From NCBI RefSeq assembly GCF_040954835.1, contig NC_090716.1, positions 10,973,275 through 11,037,274 of the forward strand: 64,000 nt of DNA. The letters are read 5' to 3'. Positions 14,097-27,548 of this stretch are shown here, one piece after another. The translations under genes and the position numbers were made by a program. The stretch is from Lepisosteus oculatus (taxonomy: Eukaryota > Chordata > Actinopteri > Semionotiformes > Lepisosteidae). Each line of letters opens with the position of its first letter. Within the stretch, counting starts at the first letter, position 1. The notes beneath the pieces were generated by a model. It did no database searches. It was not told where the DNA came from and saw nothing but the letters and a program-made list of their open reading frames with translations.

Positions 14097-14142
14097 AAAT
14101 TGAAATTCCCAAAACTTGCGCAAGATGAGAAAGTACACTCAC

Positions 14143-14647
14143 TTTATAAAATAACTGGCCCCTTCTTCTGTAAACCCTTCTTCCCATCCTCGCGGGAGAT
14201 CTGGAGATAGAAAAGACCCAAAACATAAAATTGCTTTTACGCGTCGGCGAACTTTTGTTTCTTTTGGTTTCGAAAAGGTACGTTCTGGAATTCTATCACT
14301 CTTGGGAAAAGCCCAATCCTGATTTTAAAAAAAGCCAGGTTTCTGACTTTTAACACAACATACCTGATCGTATCATATGCCCCGAATTGACAGGTTCACC
14401 AGTTCGAGGATGAAGCCAAGTCGTGCTTCGAGTTTCATCACTGTAGGGGAAAGAAAAAACAAAACACCTGTTACGGAACAAAGAAGTCCAAGAGCAACTG
14501 TCCAAAGCAATCTGTGCAGCGACTCCTCGTATAGCTTCCAGGCAGAAGAAAAGTGCACGCTTACTTAATGAAAAACACCCTTCCGTCTTTGCAAACTCCA
14601 TAAGACCAGTGTTCAGGTAAAGTATCCCGCCCGAGCGGAGCCGCCAT
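14143..14647 (-). CDS. plekha7: PLEKHA7, first three coding exons (5' part of CDS)
   Basis: PLEKHA7 is a WW- and PH-domain scaffold of the zonula adherens. In mammals it links p120-catenin to microtubule minus ends via nezha and binds PDZD11. Three minus-strand exons join in frame: 14,565-14,647 (83 bp, from ATG), 14,364-14,440 (77 bp) and 14,143-14,200 (58 bp), all with GT-AG borders. They encode 72 residues plus two bases of the next codon. Residues 10-45 form WW domain 1, with signature tryptophans W14 and W36 and the run TTWLHPRTGEP. W59, in LPRGWEEGF, opens WW domain 2, which is cut by intron 3. The start codon has A at -3 and G at +4, and the protein starts MAAPLGRDTLPEHWSYGV as in vertebrate PLEKHA7. 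PLEKHA5 and PLEKHA6 are the nearest alternatives; the neighbours RPS13 and PIK3C2A support PLEKHA7. All later exons, including the PH domain, lie beyond the left edge. Confidence 0.93.
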
Positions 14648-16749
14648 GATCTTGGTTTGAAGTACTATTTCATTCTCTTCTCCGTGGAGTCTCCAGGGAA
14701 TCCGAGACTCATTAATCACCACTAGGGCCGCTGCGCTCTTAAAGGGGCAGGTCTGGCTTTTTATGGTTGCGGAGAGTAGCAAGTCTTTGCAATCTTATTT
14801 TCCCAGCCGACAGAAAATAACTTGTTGGAAAACCGCATTCGGTTCTGGTGGATGGCGCGGCGCACAAAGCCAGTTACTGCCACCACGAATTGTAATTAGG
14901 GAATTAATGTCGCAATTGAACAGTCGGAACGTATGCTAAGGGATTTAGCGTTAATACCGCTAAAAATCTCTGAATTGTAAACATATCGCTGTCAAAAGTC
15001 CTAAAGCAACAAGGGCATTAAGTGGGGGGAGTTCTGCAAAATGTACGGTATTTAACTGGGGCACTAAATGTGAGGTTCAGATCACAATATACAGACAGAA
15101 GGATATTTCAGTAGTTGCGTGTCACTGCTGATCCAATAAGCGGCTTTATGCAGGCGAAAATATAGATAAATGCAATTCATTACAGGTCCAAGCCTCTCTT
15201 TTTTCCGAATTGAAAGAGGAAGTATTTGTATAGTTGAATTTACTATTTCAGGTTACCAAATGCAAATTACACACCAAAGCTATCGAAAGCTAGTTTCTCT
15301 GCAAACATCTTTGACACACAAACGGCCAACCTGGGTGAAAAAAGTCATCACCTACTTTACATACCTTTCCAATTATTAGGAATAGAAAGAGTGTAGTTAA
15401 ACAGTAAACCGCTCAACGAATTCAACAAACACCTCTGAAGAACGTTATGGGAATTATATCCTGGTTTCTTTTAAATGCACCTGAAGGTATACCTTTGAAT
15501 TTTATGTCCTTTGTCCTTTGTGTTGCTAAAAGTGTTATAAAGCAAAGTTCCTTTCAGTTAGAGACTGCAGTCAGTATCAACAAAGGAAAAAAACATCACT
15601 GTCAAGCTATTTTGATTTTTCCCTTATTGCGTGATTATACTCGGGGTTCAATCAGATATACAGTAGGTAACACAAGAAAGGACACTCGTTTCTTTGATTT
15701 CAAAAACCTAGAGACATAAAACAGCATTTGAAGAATTCATGACTGAGATACTGTATATATATATATGGTAAAAGGACATCAAAAAGGCTGGATGTAGAAC
15801 AAGCCAAGAGGAAAACACTGTAAACTCTTTAAAGTTAAAGATGTGTGTCACTGACAGGAAAGATGAATGACATTGTATGACCCTGAAAAAGTTCAAGGAC
15901 ACGATCAAATTAGGTGAACGGCAAGGTTATGTTTCTGGTTTAAGTTATATGAAAAACAATTCTTGGAGAAATAATTCTTCTTCCAAACTCAAACTGGTAT
16001 TTTTGTCACTTTATGACCAGTTAAAGTTGAAAAATGTTTGCAACAGAGTATCCTAAGGGTCCTGTAAACAGAGATTTCTACGCCATAGTTTTAGACATGA
16101 ACCCCAGTTGTATTATACTCCTTAAAGTAACATTCATTAGGGGTTTATTTTGTGAAAAACATCATCTCCTTGACAGCTTAAATAGATCTATTTTTTAAAG
16201 TACTTCCAAAACACACAGTCAGGCAGAAGCAACGATGTAATACCATTCTTTCTATGATCTCATTTGCGTTTCACTTTGATGTTTCCCTTGGGAAAAGTAA
16301 TGCATTTGGGTGCGTATCTCTTTTTATACTTACGCTGTTTTATTATTGCTGCAGATAAAGAGTCATTTTTAAAGCACTAACATAAGCCGCCTTGATTTCT
16401 CAGAATAGCTCACATCGATATATGGCACCAGTCCTATTTATAGAGCTACAGCTCATCTAGCATGGTGTGTGGGGTGGAGACACGAGGCAGTGAAATACAG
16501 ATAAGTTTGGGAAATATTTGATGCTGTCTTCCCATTCATCTCTAGGACAAAACGAAAATACTGTACTGGAAAGAAGGAGAGATTTATTCAGAAACCCTGA
16601 TGTGTATACAACTGTGCTGGTGTGAACATGATGGTTTAGTTCAGGCAGGTGCTGCTCATCACAGTGTGTTCTCTGAATCACACTGGTGTAACTATATATG
16701 GAGGAAAGTGTGGAGAGCAGCTCAGCATCTCACCTGCAAGGAACAGGCA

Positions 16750-16815
16750 GAGCAGAGTTGTCCAATCCTGGTTCAGGATAGCCACAATCCAGCAGATTGT
16801 ATGAGTCTGCCTTAA
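16750..16815 (+). repeat. Interspersed repeat fragment
   Basis: The words gttgtccaatcctggttcagg and agccacaatccagcagattgt resemble a dispersed repeat known in fish (tgtccaatcctggtcctggag...). A related, longer piece appears at 57,150-57,320 (caggtgtccaatcatagtaatggagggccac). The fragment is short and the family is unassigned. Confidence 0.35.
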
Positions 16816-17124
16816 AGCAAAAATAATTAAACTCTGGTGAAGTTGTGCACTCTTTACTCCATGTACTTACATTTTTATCGAATCAACATTCTGACATCAG
16901 GGATGCCTTTATCATTTGATATCATATCCTGACGATCAATCCATGCTTGATTCATTACTGATACCTGATCACCCTTAAATCACCAATTTCTAAAACACTT
17001 TAAACAATTTTGTTTGGACATCTTAAGCAGGTGCGTACAATTCGATAGTTTAGAAAAACTGAAAAGCTGCCAACACTCCTTAGCTCTCGAAGATCACAGC
17101 TGGACACTCATACCTTAAGTTCCA

Positions 17125-17290
17125 TTCATTCATTTTCTGAACCACTTTATCCAGAACAGGGTCTCAGGGTAGTAAGAGGCTAGCCTGGCAAGCAATAGGC
17201 GCAATGGGCACCCTGGATAGGAGGCTAGTCTATCGCACGGCACACACAGACACACACACTCACTTCAGGGCCAATTTTACAGAAGCAATA
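17125..17290 (+). repeat. Fish-type interspersed repeat, copy B
   Basis: The copy runs cattcattcattttctgaacc, actttatccagaacagggtc, gcaagcaataggcgcaatgg and ctagtctatcgcacggcaca, ending at cttcagggccaattttacag. It matches copies A and C in order and spacing. It represents the 5' half of the element only. A short CA-rich run lies inside it. Confidence 0.6.
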
Positions 17291-19369
17291 CACTTTTATT
17301 TCCCTGGACTTGCTGCTAGTCATCAAATAGCCAGAGAATATAAGATAAGAGTGGCAATCTTCATTTTGTGATAGCTAGAATGCTTGCAGTTTCCTGTTTT
17401 CTAGCTTGACCTTACTGCAGATATAGAAATCTCAGATGGGCACTTTCTGATCTTTTGTCTGCCCAAAGAAGGGCAGAGCAAGGTTGTCAAAAACAGGAAA
17501 CCCAGAAGCAAATGGCAAAATGTTACTGGCTACCTCCTTTAATTCTAAAAAAACCCAGCCATTTACAGTCTGCCACTGACATAAGGTTGAGCTTATAAAG
17601 GGCAGTTAGTAATCATTCCATAAATACCACCAAAAGGCTATTATCCATCAAAACAATTAGAGACCTGTGAAAAAGTGGATTGTAATACACAGATTTTCCT
17701 AGCACACAGTTTTCTCAGATTCAGAAAATGCACTAGTGTTTATCAATGCATTCTATCCCTGAGAGAGGTCATTTTCTGCCTTCATTTGTGAATGGTAAGA
17801 GACATATGTCATTAACATATTAAATTAATTTACCTCATTAATTTAGGATAAGACATGCCCAGATAATGTTGTAACCAAAGCTGCCTCATTCACGAGGACT
17901 ATAGCCAAGTATCTTCACAATATCACTTGGGACAGAGATTTCTTGGGACCTCAATGCCAGCTGTTTTTGTTCCAGATGAGCTCTCTGAATTATTTCTTCA
18001 CAACAGCATGATGTTGGCTAAGCAGCATTGGCTCATTATGTCTAGAATCAAAATCCTGTGGGATAGCAGTTTAAATTTCACCCAGCTACTGTGTAAGCTC
18101 CTCAGAAAGAGAAGGTGATGTGCTGCCTGCACACACACAGACGAGAAAATGACTGTCAATGTCTGAATCAAATTCACAGATGACATGCTGATACCCAAGT
18201 CTAGCCTATAACCAACCAATCTGATTAATAATAAACCTGTGCTGAACACTTTAATCTGGGTCTTTGTTGGAGTGGAAGAGACTACATTAAAAAAAATCAA
18301 GCATAACATAAAACGCAATAATGGTCCAAACTGTTATGTGTCAATAAAGCAGCCCTGTATTGCTGTGGATAATGAAATAGATTTGGAAAATTATGGATTA
18401 GGCATGAACAGGCATGTGGAAACTGTGTCCATATTATTAACCATGACCTTCAATATTGTTTGTTTTCTGCAATCCCAAAGGACAGTAAAGGTTTTCAGCC
18501 ATGATCTGCTATACAGTACATTGCAATAATCTTTACCCTGCATCATGGTTAACTGCCCAGTTTTCTGATGCTATCCTGTAATTTTAGCCAGACAGGGGGT
18601 ACAGTGCTGTGTATCTCATGTCACTGCACTTTTCATAATTGAGGTTAAAGGAATGATTTTACTGGCAGATAAAGTGTACCTGCTTGTCCCTCTTCTTTCC
18701 TTCAAGTCACAGTTAATGTACTTTTGTAATAGGATTGCCATTTACCTCTTTATGGCCTTATGCCTTTCACATTCTTTATAACTCAAATTTCTTTTCCCTG
18801 CATTATTGTAGTGCTTATCTTGGTTTAATTATATTATAAAATTCAGTGCAGTATTTCTGAAAAATCACGCAATTAACTACAATGACAGATCATTGGGTCA
18901 CTCTCAGTGTAATGAATATTCTAGTGGATATATGATATCCAAAAACTTCTTCTTCTAAGAGAAAAAAAAACAATTCAGTGAAAATCTTTGTTCATGGATA
19001 GGAGCTAAAAATATATGGATGGGCTTAATTTTAGTATAAGTAAATAACAACTATTTTTTGAAAAGTGCAGAAAACAGCTCTATAATAAGGCCTATACCAT
19101 CAAACATCAGAGTGAGTAAAAAATATATCCCACTAAAAATCTCCAAGTAAAATAGTAAAGAGTGACAGATATTTCTGTCTGGTTTGGACAGCAACGGTTT
19201 TTTTTGGCAATGCACGGCTGCAAATGAATTGCGGTGACTTTTGATTTAATTAGCAGCTCTCTATTAAGCAAAGATTTGAGGGTTCATTTAAAACGTAGTC
19301 ATTTCCATTTAAGGATTTTTATATTCTGTCCCTTATCAAAGTGTCACAGTAAGTGTGGAGATATATGGT

Positions 19370-19500
19370 CATGGATCATTGTGGTCAGTCATTTATTTAT
19401 TTGAAGACCAATAATTAATCTGGCTGCTTTGTTTTTAACTCATTCTAAGGCGAAAATTTACTTTTTGAATCACAGAGACCAAAACTGTACATGTACTATT
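19370..19500 (-). mobile_element. Possible CR1-like LINE remnant
   Basis: The plus strand has cacagagaccaaaactgtacatg preceded by cattctaaggcgaaaatttac. The LINE fragment at 5,745-6,240 has atggtgaccaaaattgtaca at the matching place, which corresponds to the VQFW-type motif of the reverse-transcriptase end. The rest is too decayed to translate. This is a weak assignment from one shared block. Confidence 0.3.
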
Positions 19501-21949
19501 ATTAATAATCATACTTAGAATTAATGAATAACATCATTAATAATTATGAACCACTAATATAATTTATGAATGGTGAGTAGTATAATTTTAGCATATCTAA
19601 TTTAAGACCTGTTCAGGACTAGAGCTGCTCCAGAAATATTTATTTTCTGGACCAGCATACTAAACTCATATTCATAGACATAATCCTGCTGTCAATACAG
19701 CAATACTGTGTTTCTACAGTATTAAAGAACATATCCAAAGACAGCCTTCTGGAGAACATGATGTTATTGCCCTAATTTCATACATGGTTCCATGCATAAC
19801 AAAGCAATCATTGTGAAGCCTCTCAAAAACAACAACCCCTTCAGGGAGAAGAGACACTGTGCAATAGCACCTCTTTTGATTGCTGTTTGAAAAATGACAT
19901 ACCCATACAGAATATTTATCCAGGAAAGCTGCTTAGTTAGAATTCACTGTTTGAAATAGAGCACACGTTATCCAAACTCTGATTCATTATTGACCAGAAA
20001 CAATTCCTTAATTCTTTAATTGCTTCCCAGCTCACAATAGTTAGAGATATCTAGAAAAAGATAATTACATGTTTATGATTACATTTGAATAAAGTGCTTC
20101 TTTAAAATGATGAAAAATACATAATTGATGTTTCCAGTCCAATGGACAGATTCTTTAGATTTCTACCACATAGAATGCGTTAGATTCAAGTATTGTATGA
20201 GCAAGGTGTTTGTGTTCTGGATGGTTGCACATACCAGATATATCCTGTTAGGAGTTGATCTCACCTGACAAATCTTTAAGCCACTGTTGTTAGAAATAAT
20301 GATAACCACACCACAATCCCATTGTTTTCCTGCAGAGTTTTATCGGAGCATTGTTCTCCGCCTAAGATTCTCTTATCGGCAAAATGCACACCATGTCATA
20401 TGACAGGCAACATGCAGACAACAATCCTACATTTAACTATGACTAAAAATGCATATCCCTTTCCTTATTCCAGCAGTAGTACAGGGATGTGTGCCCCCCT
20501 TAGCCCTAAATTCAAAAAAAGACCTTGATGATTTCTTTGCAGACCTCAGAGGTCATTCAACATCATATGAAGACAGGTGGATATACCTGTAGCCAATAAA
20601 GATAACCTTCCTGTATCAGTTTTAAAATCTCTAAATTACTTAATTCACTTATAAGGAAACCTGTACAAAATCCTCCAGTAAAATGTATTGTACTTTCATC
20701 TCAGTCTTTGTATCATTGTTAATTCATATAACTGCTTTTTTCATACGAGAATATCCAGGAATCATGTCCTCCTGCACTTTGAGTACTGGAAGAACCCACA
20801 AAACCATATCATTCCTTAATCAATGAAGATCTTTTCCACCTGAGGGGAAGGAGAGATTTGATTTCTAATCCCCCGGGTCATGCATGCTATGGATTTCAAA
20901 CTTTGCTGATCAAAAGTATTTCTGTGTGCAGTGAACATGCTTCTCTATCAATAATGCAGGTAGACAGGTCAGTTAAATCCTGAAACTAAAGCAAGACTCT
21001 ATAGCTGCAAGACATTCGTAAACAGGGCACCAATCTCCTGTGCTTTGTCATCATATCTGTGCCCGGCTGTTTTGTTCCATCACTGGGCTCAGTGCTCAAT
21101 CAGCTGTATCTTTCCAAGGCTGCTATTTAGACATCTGTCTTGCCCTGTGAATAATTAAAGCTGACAAAATTAGTCAGTTATACATTGTTTGACCCTCTGA
21201 ATGCATAATTTAAGATGAAACTGCTTTTCATTCCAATGAACATGGATCAGACTGTCGGCTGAAAAACGAGGTGAAAATCTCTTTCTAGTTCATCATGTCT
21301 TTAAAAACAAAGCCTAAGACTCTCAGAGCTATTCTTATCTTATCAAAGTGTTTTCATCTTTTTGCAGGATAATACAATACAACATGACTTGAGATTAACC
21401 TATATACTTCTTGACCCTGCACTGTATAGAATAAAAACAAAAAACAATGGCAATGGTTTTGTCCATCGCAACCAAATCTGAGAGAAATGGCAGGCGTTTT
21501 TTAAAAAGTTTGACACAGAGTAAAGGAGTGGAATAGGTTTTGGACAAGGCAACTCAAAAGCTCCTTTAGAAAGCTGCTGAAGATAAACTCACAAAAGCCT
21601 TTCCCAGTGATTCCTGGAATAGCTCTCCATATCTTGTTTTGGAAAAGAAACTCCAATGGATGTTTTGAAACGTGATTTATCTTTGCAGCAAAGTGTACAG
21701 TGAAGCAGACCCCAGTGTCCATGTCAGGAGAAATGATTAATCTGCAATTCCAGAGGTTCTCCATTCTGACCTGACTCCTCTCTGCCCTACCCATGCCTCT
21801 GGTAAAGGTACAAATCAACACATGTATTTTCAGCAAATAGGCAATGCAGTGTTTTTGAAAAGCATTTTACATAATGAAAATTATTCAACATTTAACCATT
21901 TTGTTGAAGTTAACTAAATATTGTATTTTTAATAATGATAATGTGATAA

Positions 21950-22041
21950 TGATAATGTTTCTTTATTAGCCCTATACAATTTCTTGCGTTAGGAATTCGT
22001 CTTTTCGCATACCCCAGCTTTTCTCCATGGAGACAATGTTT
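21950..22041 (-). mobile_element. 3' tail of tRNA-type SINE (second copy)
   Basis: The words ttctttattagccctatacaa, tttcttgcgttaggaatt, and gcataccccagcttttctcc, then atggagac, are the reverse complement of the tail of the SINE at 56,811-57,075 with scattered changes. The tRNA head is missing, as in a 5'-truncated insertion. An ATAATG-rich run at 21,933-21,958 borders it. Confidence 0.6.
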
Positions 22042-25000
22042 TTTTTAATGTACACCCTTAACTTTTTAACATTTTGCTTGAAATCTATTATTTCAAAATT
22101 ACACTGGTTGAACTGCTGCAATAAGTAGAAAGCTTACCATTGTTCAATATTTATATTCTGAACAAAATTTTAACATAGTACTCCAGACATATACTGTCAC
22201 AATGGCACAGAGCTAAGCTATCATAATATCCAACACTTCATATTAATATCCATGTGTGCCAACAAGGTGCTATGCTTTTGAAATGTATTTTCAAATTACT
22301 TTACATTACTTTGCAATATCAGAATGGTCACTACATCGCACTGTTTATGTGAAGCAGCCCTAGATATAATTGGTGCTTTAAACTGATGTGTGCTTAATAA
22401 TTAACTAAGCTTGATTTACATTGACTTTGGTACACACCACTTGCTACAGCACTTTCTACAACACTTGAGGTTAAATGCTTTTCATTTCAACTCACAGGGA
22501 TGAGCTGATTCTTCTACAAAAAAAGCCCACTATACATGGCTATTGGCTCAAGAGCAATCAACATCTATTCTCTTCCTCTATTGATCTCATTCAAATTCCA
22601 ACGGCCAAGATCATTTCAACACACACTAGCAAAGCTACAGCATGTTCCAGTGTTCAAACTAAGAAAATCTAACAACTTGGTAGGGAAAACAACATGAACC
22701 TTAGTCTTGAAACAAAGTTTCTGAAAATGGTATAACTCCATATGTAGTTAAATTGATTGGCATCAATTCCCAGGAAAAGGAAATTTTCAATTCCACGCCT
22801 CACTGCAGTGAAAAAGAGTATATTTCACGTGCTGTGATTCGTGCCATTTCAGCACCCATAGGAATGCAGAGAGAGGGGATATTCTGAGCTGAATTACAGT
22901 CTACTGTTCTCAGAGGAATCACTACAGCCTCGTTCTTGTTTGTTGTGCACTTTAGCAGTTTTGCAAATGAAGATGCAAATCACTTCTCAAATCAGTGTCT
23001 GAGTTCATATACATTCTACCATCATGCATGAGAGAAGAGGATATGAGTCTATCCCCCTCTTAACTGACATTGTTCTGAGTTGTAAATGCTGAGGCCTTGA
23101 CTGTGACAGTATTAATCTGCAGTGGAATGCCACGACAGAACATAAACTCATAAATGCTGCCCCTAAGCTGCCTGAGGCATGAAGTATAGCAAGGTGATTC
23201 AATGTTAACAGCCACAGCAGTGTGATAAAGGCAGCTGCTGATCAGCTTCCTCAGCCAAGCATAAGAGCTGAAGACACGTACTCAGCTGTTCAATGGCATT
23301 TTTTAATCAAGTGAAACAAACAAATTGATATTGCTGTGTGGAAAGTGGTGTTTGAGCTCGAGCAGTATGTGAAATCTCCACCAAATACAGTTTCGCCACT
23401 GCCATTGGGTTGTACTGTATATAAAACAAAATAAACTTACAGCGCTTGCAATACGGCAACCACAACTGCATTTTTCTCCTATTGTCTGTATGTAAATTGG
23501 GAGTAAATAATGCATGTCTTTTCTCCCTGGAAGCTGTGGCATGTCAGTGAAACCACCAAGCCAGGGGAGTGTACATTCCTGCACAGCACTGTTTATGCTT
23601 AATTAGACACTAAGCAATCTGTAATGAAGATTGGCTTTGCTCCATACAAAAAAATGTCAGAGGCTTTATGTTGTTTCTGAAGCCAGTCTTACCCATCTTG
23701 GCAACTTCCAAATGAATGTGTTCCTGAATATTTCACAGGAGGCCCTGTGTCAGTGTCAACATGATGAGGAATAGGAGAGCAGTGCCTATGAAAGAGGCTT
23801 GGCAAAACACACGTTAAATCATTAAGTTATGCATAATCAACCATTATTTTGCCAGGCATAGACCCGCTGAAGGCAACATTTGACCATAATTAAAACTGTT
23901 TCGAAACACAGGAGTATACTGAAATCTTGCAAAACCAGTTATTTCAATCTATGACATTGAGATGCAGTTTAAGCTTTAAAGCTTGAACTTCACCATGGGG
24001 GAAAATGCATTAAACCATCTCCTTCTACTTGCCTTTTCAGGAGCTGTAAGGAACAGATTATTGAAGAGAGATTTTGGGCCTTGAAGCTTACTCTGCCAAA
24101 GCAAACCGTTTAGGGCTGTGTCCTGGGGAAGACATTACACCAACAATAGTCATATAGGCACCATTTATATATATAAATACATCAAAAATAAAATGAATCA
24201 AAAAAAGGTTTACTTAACATATCATATTTAAAAAGGTGTAAGTGTTACTCTGGTAAGTTACAGCTCCAGCATGTTGCTCTACAAGCAGGTAAGGTTAAAT
24301 TGTCTTATTGATTGCAAATACTGAGTCATGGGAAACTTTATCAAGCTGTACACTAGCTATATATAATGTCTGTGCTTCACAGGGTGAGATGGCTCAGGCA
24401 GTTTGAGCATGGTGCTGATATTCTATGTATTTACTGCTTCCAATTTAATGCTTGATGCTTAACCCAGTGATCTGCGGGCTTGTGTACCATGTGGAGCATC
24501 AAATACCCAGACTACATCTGTAATAACTACCACAAAAAAGAAACCTGAATCAATAGGTTGAGGGATCCAGGAGATTGCTGAACTGGAAAAAAAACAATAT
24601 TTGGGAAGGTAGGTTGAACAACATAGAGAAATGGGCAAAGAAACAGGTCCCAGGAGTTGAAAGACAAAGTTCTCCATGCCCTCCAAAAACCACCAGCAAG
24701 TGTCACATCACCCTAGACATTTGCTCTAATCTAGGACCTGGAACCAGAGGCAGGTACTCAAGGACTCGAGGACAGGAATGCTCCATTGACCCAATATCTC
24801 AAACACTGGTCTGGACTACAGCTACTGTCAATACAACAGAGTTTTCCACTGGTGATCCTAAAAGAACAACATTTTGCATGCAGGCAGTAAAAATATTGAA
24901 GTACAAAATGGTAGACACTGAGCTACAAGAAGGTCTAGGTTATGGCTAGTTTTTATTGGCTATTCTATCTACCCTGCATGAGAACTATCATGAATTCTCA

Positions 25001-25309
25001 GCCCTGGCTTGAGCACTGTGTTTGCTCAGATTCTGGTTTCACGATCCCCACCAGGACAAGCAGTTGTCTGACAATGTTTTGACAAAAACTCACGTTGTGT
25101 TTCTTTTAAAATGTGAAAAACATCATCATGAATTTATTGCATTAGCCTTGGTTTGTGCAGCATGGCCTTTAAGCTTTTTGTCTAGCAGTGCCCTCTTATG
25201 GTCAAACTCCTACATTACAGCTGAAACAGATCACAAACAGCAAGCCTATCAATTTTCCAAACCGCATTACCAAGTCCAAGGTCACGGTGAACATCATAAC
25301 CCAACTAAA

Positions 25310-25450
25310 TAAAAAAGGGGCACAAAGCAGAATATCCCCCGGAGGAAACCCAAATGGTGAGAACATATAAACTCCACACAGATATCACCCCAGGTATTAA
25401 ACCAGTGGCCCCAGCGCTGCAGGGTTGAAGTGCTAACCCCTGTGCTGCCA
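25310..25450 (+). repeat. Fish-type interspersed repeat, copy D (3' part)
   Basis: The order cccggaggaaacccaaatgg, gagaacatataaactccacac, atcaccccaggtattaaacc, then tggccccagcgctgcagg and ctaacccctgtgctgcca is the 3' half of the same element as copies A and C. It lies 430 bases before copy C in the same orientation. Confidence 0.6.
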
Positions 25451-25879
25451 AACAAGATCTTTGATACAAAAGCTAACATGCATGTGTTAGGGATCTCTCA
25501 TCCTGCATTGGGTATATTTAATCTTAGCATGACCAGGATCTACTGAATCTTGTGCCTTTCAGTTCCCTTTTAAAACACTTCTGCTTTGTGTTAAAATTTC
25601 GGAAATATTCTTTAACACAGAATAACAGCCTATTTGTAACTCAGCCGACGTTTATAATGATGGAGCTCAATCAATTTTCTTAGAATCAAATACATTATTA
25701 TATAATATTCTATATTATTTAAGCAGCCATTAAAAAGGAAAAATCAGAACTGATTTCAATGTGTTCCTAAACTCAATGCTAATCCAGCAAGGTCTTTAAC
25801 AAGACTCCTAAGCAGAGTTCTAGAGCTCCCGAACAGTGGAGCATGTGAGAGTGTTTCTCATCATACAATTAGAACGGCT

Positions 25880-26215
25880 TCTGTTCGTTCATTTTCTATC
25901 TGCTTCATCCAGTTCAGGGTCACAGGGCAGCTGGCGCCTATCCCAGCAAGCAACGGGCGCAAGGCAGGGTACACCCTGGATGGGACACCAGTGCATCTCA
26001 GGGCGCACAGACACAAACACCAACACACTCACACCAGGGCCTGTTTTCCCTGTAGCCCATTAACCTCCCAGTATGTTTTTTGACCAGTAGGAGGAAACCA
26101 GAGCACCCACATGAAAACCCAAGTGATCACAGGGAGAACATACAAACTCCAAACAGACAACACCCCAGACGCAGAATCGAACCCAGGGCCCCCGCGTAGC
26201 CATCCCTTAGAATGT
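25880..26215 (+). repeat. Fish-type interspersed repeat, copy C (most complete)
   Basis: The element runs from cgttcattttctatctgctt through ccagttcagggtcacagg, tcccagcaagcaacgggcgc, tacaccctggatgggacacc, agtgcatctcagggcgcac, caggaggaaaccagagcacc and gggagaacatacaaactcc to agaatcgaacccagggcccc. It is the longest copy here, about 335 bp. The frames over it (such as 25,836-26,063) are shadows of the repeat and not a gene. Confidence 0.65.
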
Positions 26216-27548
26216 CTTCAAATACACAAACACTACACAGCTGAGAGATTGCATGTGTTAGTCTTTGCAAGACAGGAGCTCACACCACTACTGTGTTGCA
26301 TCACACTGTATTCACTTAATTAAGCCCCTGAGGTTTCCTCTACTACACAGGACTCACCTGGATTCAGCATTCACCTGACTCTTCCCCACCACTCTCCAAC
26401 AACACACCATGCTGCAATCATCTGTAATTCTTTCAGGGCCACGGCGGGGCAGGTTGCTTGGATATGAGGTTGTCTGGGACCAATTACTCACCTATAACAC
26501 AACATTGCTTCTCCGTTTCTCTTTTCAGCAAGTGGCCACAATACCTTTTTCTTACAAATGGCTTTCTTTCTGACTTGACTTGTACAGTAGCATGCAGGAA
26601 GTATTAATTGTGCCATGCTTAATGAAAACAGCAATCGTGTTGCTTTGGCATAATCATTTAACAAGGCTTCAGATTATGATTTATGTTCTGATTTCTGTTC
26701 TTAAATGAGCCATTGGTTGCTTAGACATCAGATAGCACTCTACAGGGGATTGTATTGGTCAGAATTTGAATACATCTCATGATTCCTGCCAACGTGTAAT
26801 CTGCATGTCTAGGGAATAAAGGCTGACTGGGATAAAGACAAATTGATTTCTTCTTTATGGAGAACATTTCATCATTCATTTGTTTAAACCCTGGGTATCT
26901 ACTGCCTTTTCCACACAGGTGATTTCAATGATGATAAAAACCCTTTTCAAATACCCTTTAGAGAAATAGAGGCAGCAGGCAGCAAGCCCGAAGAGCTTCA
27001 TATGGAAGAGAACAGGTAAAGGTTACGGTGGATTAAAACAAAAACTATTACCAGAACAAAACCTCCCTTTAAAGAATCCTGATACAGCATGCAACAGCAA
27101 TAACGTGTGTGCTCTCGTGATATCTTTTTAAAATTCTACTTCAAGAAATTATTATTACTTATTACATCTTCCTATTCCTAGACTGTATAGGGGTCCTGGT
27201 TATCCCAGAATCATGTATTGGTCCAGCTGAACTCTTTTATCTAATTGAGCCGTTAACTGCACTGAGTATTTGTAAAAATGATACTTTTTAACATTTCTTA
27301 ATAAATATTACATTTATAGTGATTTGGAAACCTCTAAACTTTTTAAACTGTGGAAAGCCATGGAAAAGGCCTAATCAACCAAATCAGTTCAATTGAGATA
27401 TCAATTAAGTAACAGCAACAAACCAACAGTATGATCACAAGAACCAGGGATGGACACAAGATGAATTAAATCATTTCATTTGAGATTCATTTCAAAACAC
27501 TCAAGAGAGAAAGGCACTGTAGTAAAGGTGTATTTACTAACAAATACT

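Larger units (their letters stand above)
1..14142 (-). other. plekha7: PLEKHA7 intron 3 (partial, runs off left edge)
   Basis: This stretch follows the donor site of PLEKHA7 exon 3 (exon ends at 14,143, then gtgagt on the minus strand). I searched it by eye for the next exon, which should complete the second WW domain, and found no convincing continuation, so I read it as one long intron truncated by the window edge. Its short ORFs look like chance. It contains a tRNA-type SINE near 770-965, a CR1-type LINE fragment near 5,745-6,240, 5S-type SINE pieces between 6,338 and 9,480, a fish interspersed repeat near 11,986-12,275 and a 16-bp hairpin at 14,044-14,096. The rest is unremarkable AT-rich sequence. 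Confidence 0.75.

Noticed and set aside
15755-15767. TA-rich run as a TATA box or promoter
   Set aside because: It is a simple (TA)n tract more than 1 kb from the PLEKHA7 start, without other promoter signs.
24575-24949. 124-codon plus-strand frame in the PLEKHA7-PPP1R15 interval
   Set aside because: No recognised motif, no splice partners and a composition typical of non-coding sequence. Length is near what chance allows in 64 kb.
25836-26063. 75-codon plus-strand frame with a serine-rich product
   Set aside because: It lies within copy C of the fish interspersed repeat.
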